In this document: piece by piece, positions 61,167-64,000 of the stretch
Layout of the letters: each line of letters starts with the position of its first letter
Position numbering within the stretch: the stretch's first letter is position 1
DNA from: Kuenenia sp039794105
GTDB taxonomy: Bacteria; Planctomycetota; Brocadiia; Brocadiales; Brocadiaceae
Direction of reading: 5' to 3'
Assembly: GCF_039794105.1 (NCBI RefSeq)
Contig: NZ_JBDIWA010000009.1
Coordinates: 40,787-104,786, forward strand
DNA length: 64,000 nucleotides
Notes under the pieces: model-generated
Database searches by the model: none
Told to the model about the DNA's origin: nothing
What the model saw: only the letters and a program-made list of their open reading frames with translations
Program-made: the position numbers and the translations under genes

Positions 61167-62183
61167 ATGTCGGGAAGTAAAATTATTACCGTACAAAGAC
61201 ATATAATTGAACAAGAGAGGGATCACCCGGAGGCCACAGGCGAGCTGACAGGGCTACTGTGGGACTTAACTATTGCCGCAAAAATCATTTCACGGGAAGT
61301 AAATCGTGCAGGACTTGCCGATATATTGGGTCTCACAGGACAGGAAAACATCCATGGAGAAGAAGTAAAAAAACTGGACGAGTATGCCAATGACGCCATT
61401 ATAAAATCAATGGACCATGGCGGCCATCTTTGTGTTATGGCATCGGAAGAAAATGAAGACATTATCCCGATATCAGACCAGTATCCCAAAGGCAAATACG
61501 TGCTCATGTTTGACCCCCTTGACGGGTCTTCAAACATTGACGCAAATGTAAGCGTGGGCACCATATTCTCCGTCTACCGAAGAAAAACAACTGCTGGCAA
61601 TGGAACACTTGAGGATTGCTTGAGAAAGGGCGTAGAGCAAGTTGCTGCGGGTTATATTGTATATGGTTCAAGCACCATGCTGGTATATACTGCTGGACAC
61701 GGTTCACATGGATTCACGCTTGACCCGGGCATCGGAGAGTTTTTACTCTCGCACAAAAACATTCAAATCCCTTCCAGAGGCAAGGTTTACAGTATCAATG
61801 AGGGAAACGCAAATACATGGGACGAAGGAACGCGGAAATACATTAACGATCTGAAAAAGGTAACCCCTGAGACGGGGCAAAAGCCCTATTCTCTCCGCTA
61901 CATTGGCTCTCTGGTAGCGGATTTCCACAGAAACCTTTTATATGGCGGCATCTTTCTGTATCCTGCCGATTACATAGACCCGAAAAAACCTAAATCAAAA
62001 CTCAGATTGCTCTATGAAGCAGCTCCCCTTGCCTTTATTGTTGAACAGGCAGGCGGTAAGGCTTCCACCGGCGATACTGCTATCATGGAAATAAAAGCGG
62101 AACAACTCCACCAAAAGACGCCACTTATTATCGGGAGCAAAGAAGACGTGGAGAAATATGAAGGATATTTCAAAAACAAATAA
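61167..62183 (+). CDS. fbp: Fructose-1,6-bisphosphatase class I
   Basis: It removes the 1-phosphate of fructose-1,6-bisphosphate in gluconeogenesis and the Calvin cycle. The 338-residue protein has class I motifs: VMASEENEDI, MFDPLDGSSNIDANVSVGTI (metal-binding Asp residues), RYIGSLVADFHRNLLYGGIF and LYEAAPLAFIVEQAGGKAS. The ATG at 61167 is preferred to a TTG 11 codons upstream: a G-rich ribosome site lies eight bases before it and MSGSKIITVQRHIIEQE matches the family start. The class II aldolase gene follows 27 bases later, so both are likely co-transcribed. Confidence 0.95.
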   Translation: MSGSKIITVQRHIIEQERDHPEATGELTGLLWDLTIAAKIISREVNRAGLADILGLTGQENIHGEEVKKLDEYANDAIIKSMDHGGHLCVMASEENEDIIPISDQYPKGKYVLMFDPLDGSSNIDANVSVGTIFSVYRRKTTAGNGTLEDCLRKGVEQVAAGYIVYGSSTMLVYTAGHGSHGFTLDPGIGEFLLSHKNIQIPSRGKVYSINEGNANTWDEGTRKYINDLKKVTPETGQKPYSLRYIGSLVADFHRNLLYGGIFLYPADYIDPKKPKSKLRLLYEAAPLAFIVEQAGGKASTGDTAIMEIKAEQLHQKTPLIIGSKEDVEKYEGYFKNK

Positions 62184-62210
62184 AAACATACGGAAGGGAG
62201 TATACTGCTT

Positions 62211-63605
62211 ATGCTATACACAACAAAAGAAGACCTATTCAATAATATTAAAGGCATTATCGATATTCAAAAAGATGGAACAATTTCTATAATCAATAAA
62301 GATGCGTTAAGAACAAAGGCGATAGATAATATCGTTTACAATGCTGTTTTCAACAATGACGGTAATCTGAAAGATATCTCACGGTGGCTTATCAGGTCTG
62401 CCAGCAACGCGCTTGGCAATGCATCATCTTCCATACAATCGCTTTATGATGCGATGGGACGGAGAGAATACAAGGGTTTCACCGTGCCGGCCAGCAACAT
62501 TCGGGGACTTACCTATGACGTTGCCCGCGCCGTGTTTCGTGCGGCAAAGAAAAACAAGGCAGCGGCAATGATATTTGAAATCGCACGGTCGGAAATCGGA
62601 TATACCGGGCAGCGGCCTGCAGAATACACAGCGGTTGTCCTTGCGGCAGCCATCAGGGAAGGGCATGAATACCCTGTATTTATCCAGGGCGATCACTTCC
62701 AGATTATTCTCCGGAAGTATCAAGCGGACAAAGAAGCAGAGCTTACTACAGTAAAAAACCTCATAAAAGAGGCCATCGATGGCGGTTTTTATAATATTGA
62801 CATTGATACCTCCACACTGGTCGATTTAAGCAAACCCGATCTTGCCGGGCAACAACGCCTCAATTTTGAACTTGCCGCCGAACTTACCGCATATATCAGG
62901 TCATTGGAACCAAAGGGCATTACGATATCCGTTGGCGGAGAAATCGGCGAAGTGGGGAAAAAGAACAGCACCATTGAAGAACTGCGGGCGTTCATGGATG
63001 GGTACAACGCCACTTTAAAAACAAAGGGCAGCGGATTAAAAGGCATCAGTAAAATCAGCGTGCAGACGGGCACATCCCATGGAGGGGTCGTGCTTCCTGA
63101 CGGAACCATCGCCGACGTTAAACTTGACTTTGATACTTTAAAAACCTTGTCAAATGCCGCAAAGGATGAATACGGCATGAGCGGGGCAGTGCAGCATGGC
63201 GCTTCAACGCTTCCTGCTGATGCATTCGGCAAATTTCCGGAGACAGATACGGCGGAAGTGCATCTCGCCACAGAATTTCAGAATATGATTTATGATAACA
63301 GCGCCTTCCCTCCGGATTTTAAGAAAGAGATATACGAACTCCTCAAAGATAAATGCCGCAGCGAATGGAAGGAAGGCCAGACCGAAGAACAGTTTATATA
63401 CACGACCAGAAAAATGGGGTTCGGCCCTTTCAAGCAGAAATTCTGGGATTTACCGGAAAATATCAGGGCAAAAATCGGACAGGATCTTGAAGACAAATTT
63501 GACTTCCTCTTTAAAAAATTAAACATAGTCAATTCAAAAGAGATCATTAAAAAAACAATTCAGCCGGCAAAGGTAGCATTGCCAACACCCCGATTGGTTG
63601 ATTAG
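62211..63605 (+). CDS. fba: Class II fructose-bisphosphate aldolase
   Basis: A zinc-dependent aldolase that makes or splits fructose-1,6-bisphosphate. The 464-residue protein has zinc-binding His in FIQGDHFQII, Glu in SVGGEIGEVGKKNST, then VQTGTSHGGVVLPDG and VQHGASTLPADAFG. It is longer than the usual 280-360 residues because of an N-terminal extension and a C-terminal domain after residue 360. It belongs to the long class II type found with fbp in some anaerobes and planctomycetes. AAGGGAG precedes the ATG. With fbp it forms a small sugar-phosphate operon. Confidence 0.88.
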   Translation: MLYTTKEDLFNNIKGIIDIQKDGTISIINKDALRTKAIDNIVYNAVFNNDGNLKDISRWLIRSASNALGNASSSIQSLYDAMGRREYKGFTVPASNIRGLTYDVARAVFRAAKKNKAAAMIFEIARSEIGYTGQRPAEYTAVVLAAAIREGHEYPVFIQGDHFQIILRKYQADKEAELTTVKNLIKEAIDGGFYNIDIDTSTLVDLSKPDLAGQQRLNFELAAELTAYIRSLEPKGITISVGGEIGEVGKKNSTIEELRAFMDGYNATLKTKGSGLKGISKISVQTGTSHGGVVLPDGTIADVKLDFDTLKTLSNAAKDEYGMSGAVQHGASTLPADAFGKFPETDTAEVHLATEFQNMIYDNSAFPPDFKKEIYELLKDKCRSEWKEGQTEEQFIYTTRKMGFGPFKQKFWDLPENIRAKIGQDLEDKFDFLFKKLNIVNSKEIIKKTIQPAKVALPTPRLVD

Positions 63606-63639
63606 TTGATTGGTCAAATAGTTAAATCGTTTTAACTAT

Positions 63640-63690
63640 GTAACTATTCAGCGTAATCCATTAAACGACCGAAGCACAACTCGTTCCCAA
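63640..63690. repeat. Second copy of the GTAACTATTCAGCGTAA element end
   Basis: GTAACTATTCAGCGTAATCC and a following ACAACTCGTTCCCAAACTCC match the right end of the element at 7578-7705 read on the other strand. The rest of 63691-64000 holds hairpin repeats (GGTTCAGGTTTGTAACCTGA at about 63726) and no gene. Confidence 0.55.
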
Positions 63691-64000
63691 ACTCCTCAGA
63701 CTGGGACAAATGGAAACCATTCGCGGGTTCAGGTTTGTAACCTGAACCAAACGTTTTATATTTTCAATTCCGCTTTCTATTGACAGAACAAATGACAAAT
63801 AAATTCAAGATTCCAAACAGGGATTTTGGAATTTTACCGCAGTACATAGTCCCATTATACGCATAAACTCATAGGTTCAGGTTGCAACCCAATGTCATTA
63901 AGTTAAGAAATTGGTTTATAAGGGAAAGCAAATATTTTTTTGCGTGGTTGAATATTTCTTGGAAATTTTCTTCCATTTCTTATAGCAGAATTGTTTTCAA

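Noticed and set aside
1..64000. tRNA, rRNA or CRISPR array
   Set aside because: No cloverleaf with a T-loop, no rRNA sequence and no evenly spaced repeat-spacer series were seen. Period-7 arrays have no spacers.

Overview
The window most resembles the chromosome of a Gram-negative planctomycete, probably an anammox bacterium of the Kuenenia/Brocadia group. This is inferred from gene content and repeat style: AmtB with a cleavable leader next to GlnK, a periplasmic c-type cytochrome, large TPR and DUF4175-type proteins, a GreA with a giant N-terminal extension, and many dispersed AT-rich intergenic repeats. No hydrazine or anammox marker gene lies in the window, so the assignment is not proven. 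I saw no tRNA, rRNA or CRISPR array.

Layout. 1-706: an edge-cut transposase fragment, then repeats. 707-4156: pyruvate carboxylase. 4377-7410: three integron-type gene cassettes, each closed by an attC-like site, with no integrase in the window. They hold an Mrr-type restriction nuclease split by one stop codon, a PIN toxin/antitoxin pair, and a VapBC-like pair plus a zinc-ribbon protein. Both toxins and the zinc-ribbon gene are frameshifted. 7578-9129: a small inverted-repeat element, corrinoid adenosyltransferase and ThyX. 9365-22013 (minus strand apart from one orphan BrnA-like antitoxin): a flagellar and regulatory cluster. In transcription order it holds an NtrC-type regulator, a REC-PP2C-kinase protein with its STAS partner, TPR envelope proteins, a FlrB/FleS-like kinase, an FlrC-like regulator and flgB-flgC-fliE.

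22014-33585: a repeat-rich gap, a HAD phosphatase overlapping a LolA-like carrier, a TPR protein, RuvC, a DUF4175-type membrane protein, a secreted metalloprotease-like TPR protein and a sensor lipoprotein. 34059-38815: an RRM RNA-binding protein, long GreA and glycerate 2-kinase. 39440-44921: a di-haem cytochrome, AmtB-GlnK with a terminator, and a GAF-PAS kinase with a CheY-like receiver. 45076-47697: an operon with an FHA/trypsin-like membrane protease (apparent CTG start), a Reeler-like protein with a CX4CH motif, and an exported protein. 47860-52754: a decayed region with a coiled-coil protein, transposase and fibre-protein remnants, repeats, and an 0.8-kb ORF-free stretch that looks like a large structured RNA.

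52755-60704: a CHASE2 adenylate cyclase, an exported caspase-like protease, a large CsgG-like lipoprotein and a FadL-type porin, the last flanked by direct repeats of about 250 bp. 61167-63605: fructose-1,6-bisphosphatase and class II aldolase, which with pyruvate carboxylase suit gluconeogenic or autotrophic carbon flow.

The most notable systems are the decaying integron array, the HsbR/HsbA-like partner switch in the flagellar cluster, the cyclase-caspase-lipoprotein envelope module and the unexplained RNA-like region.
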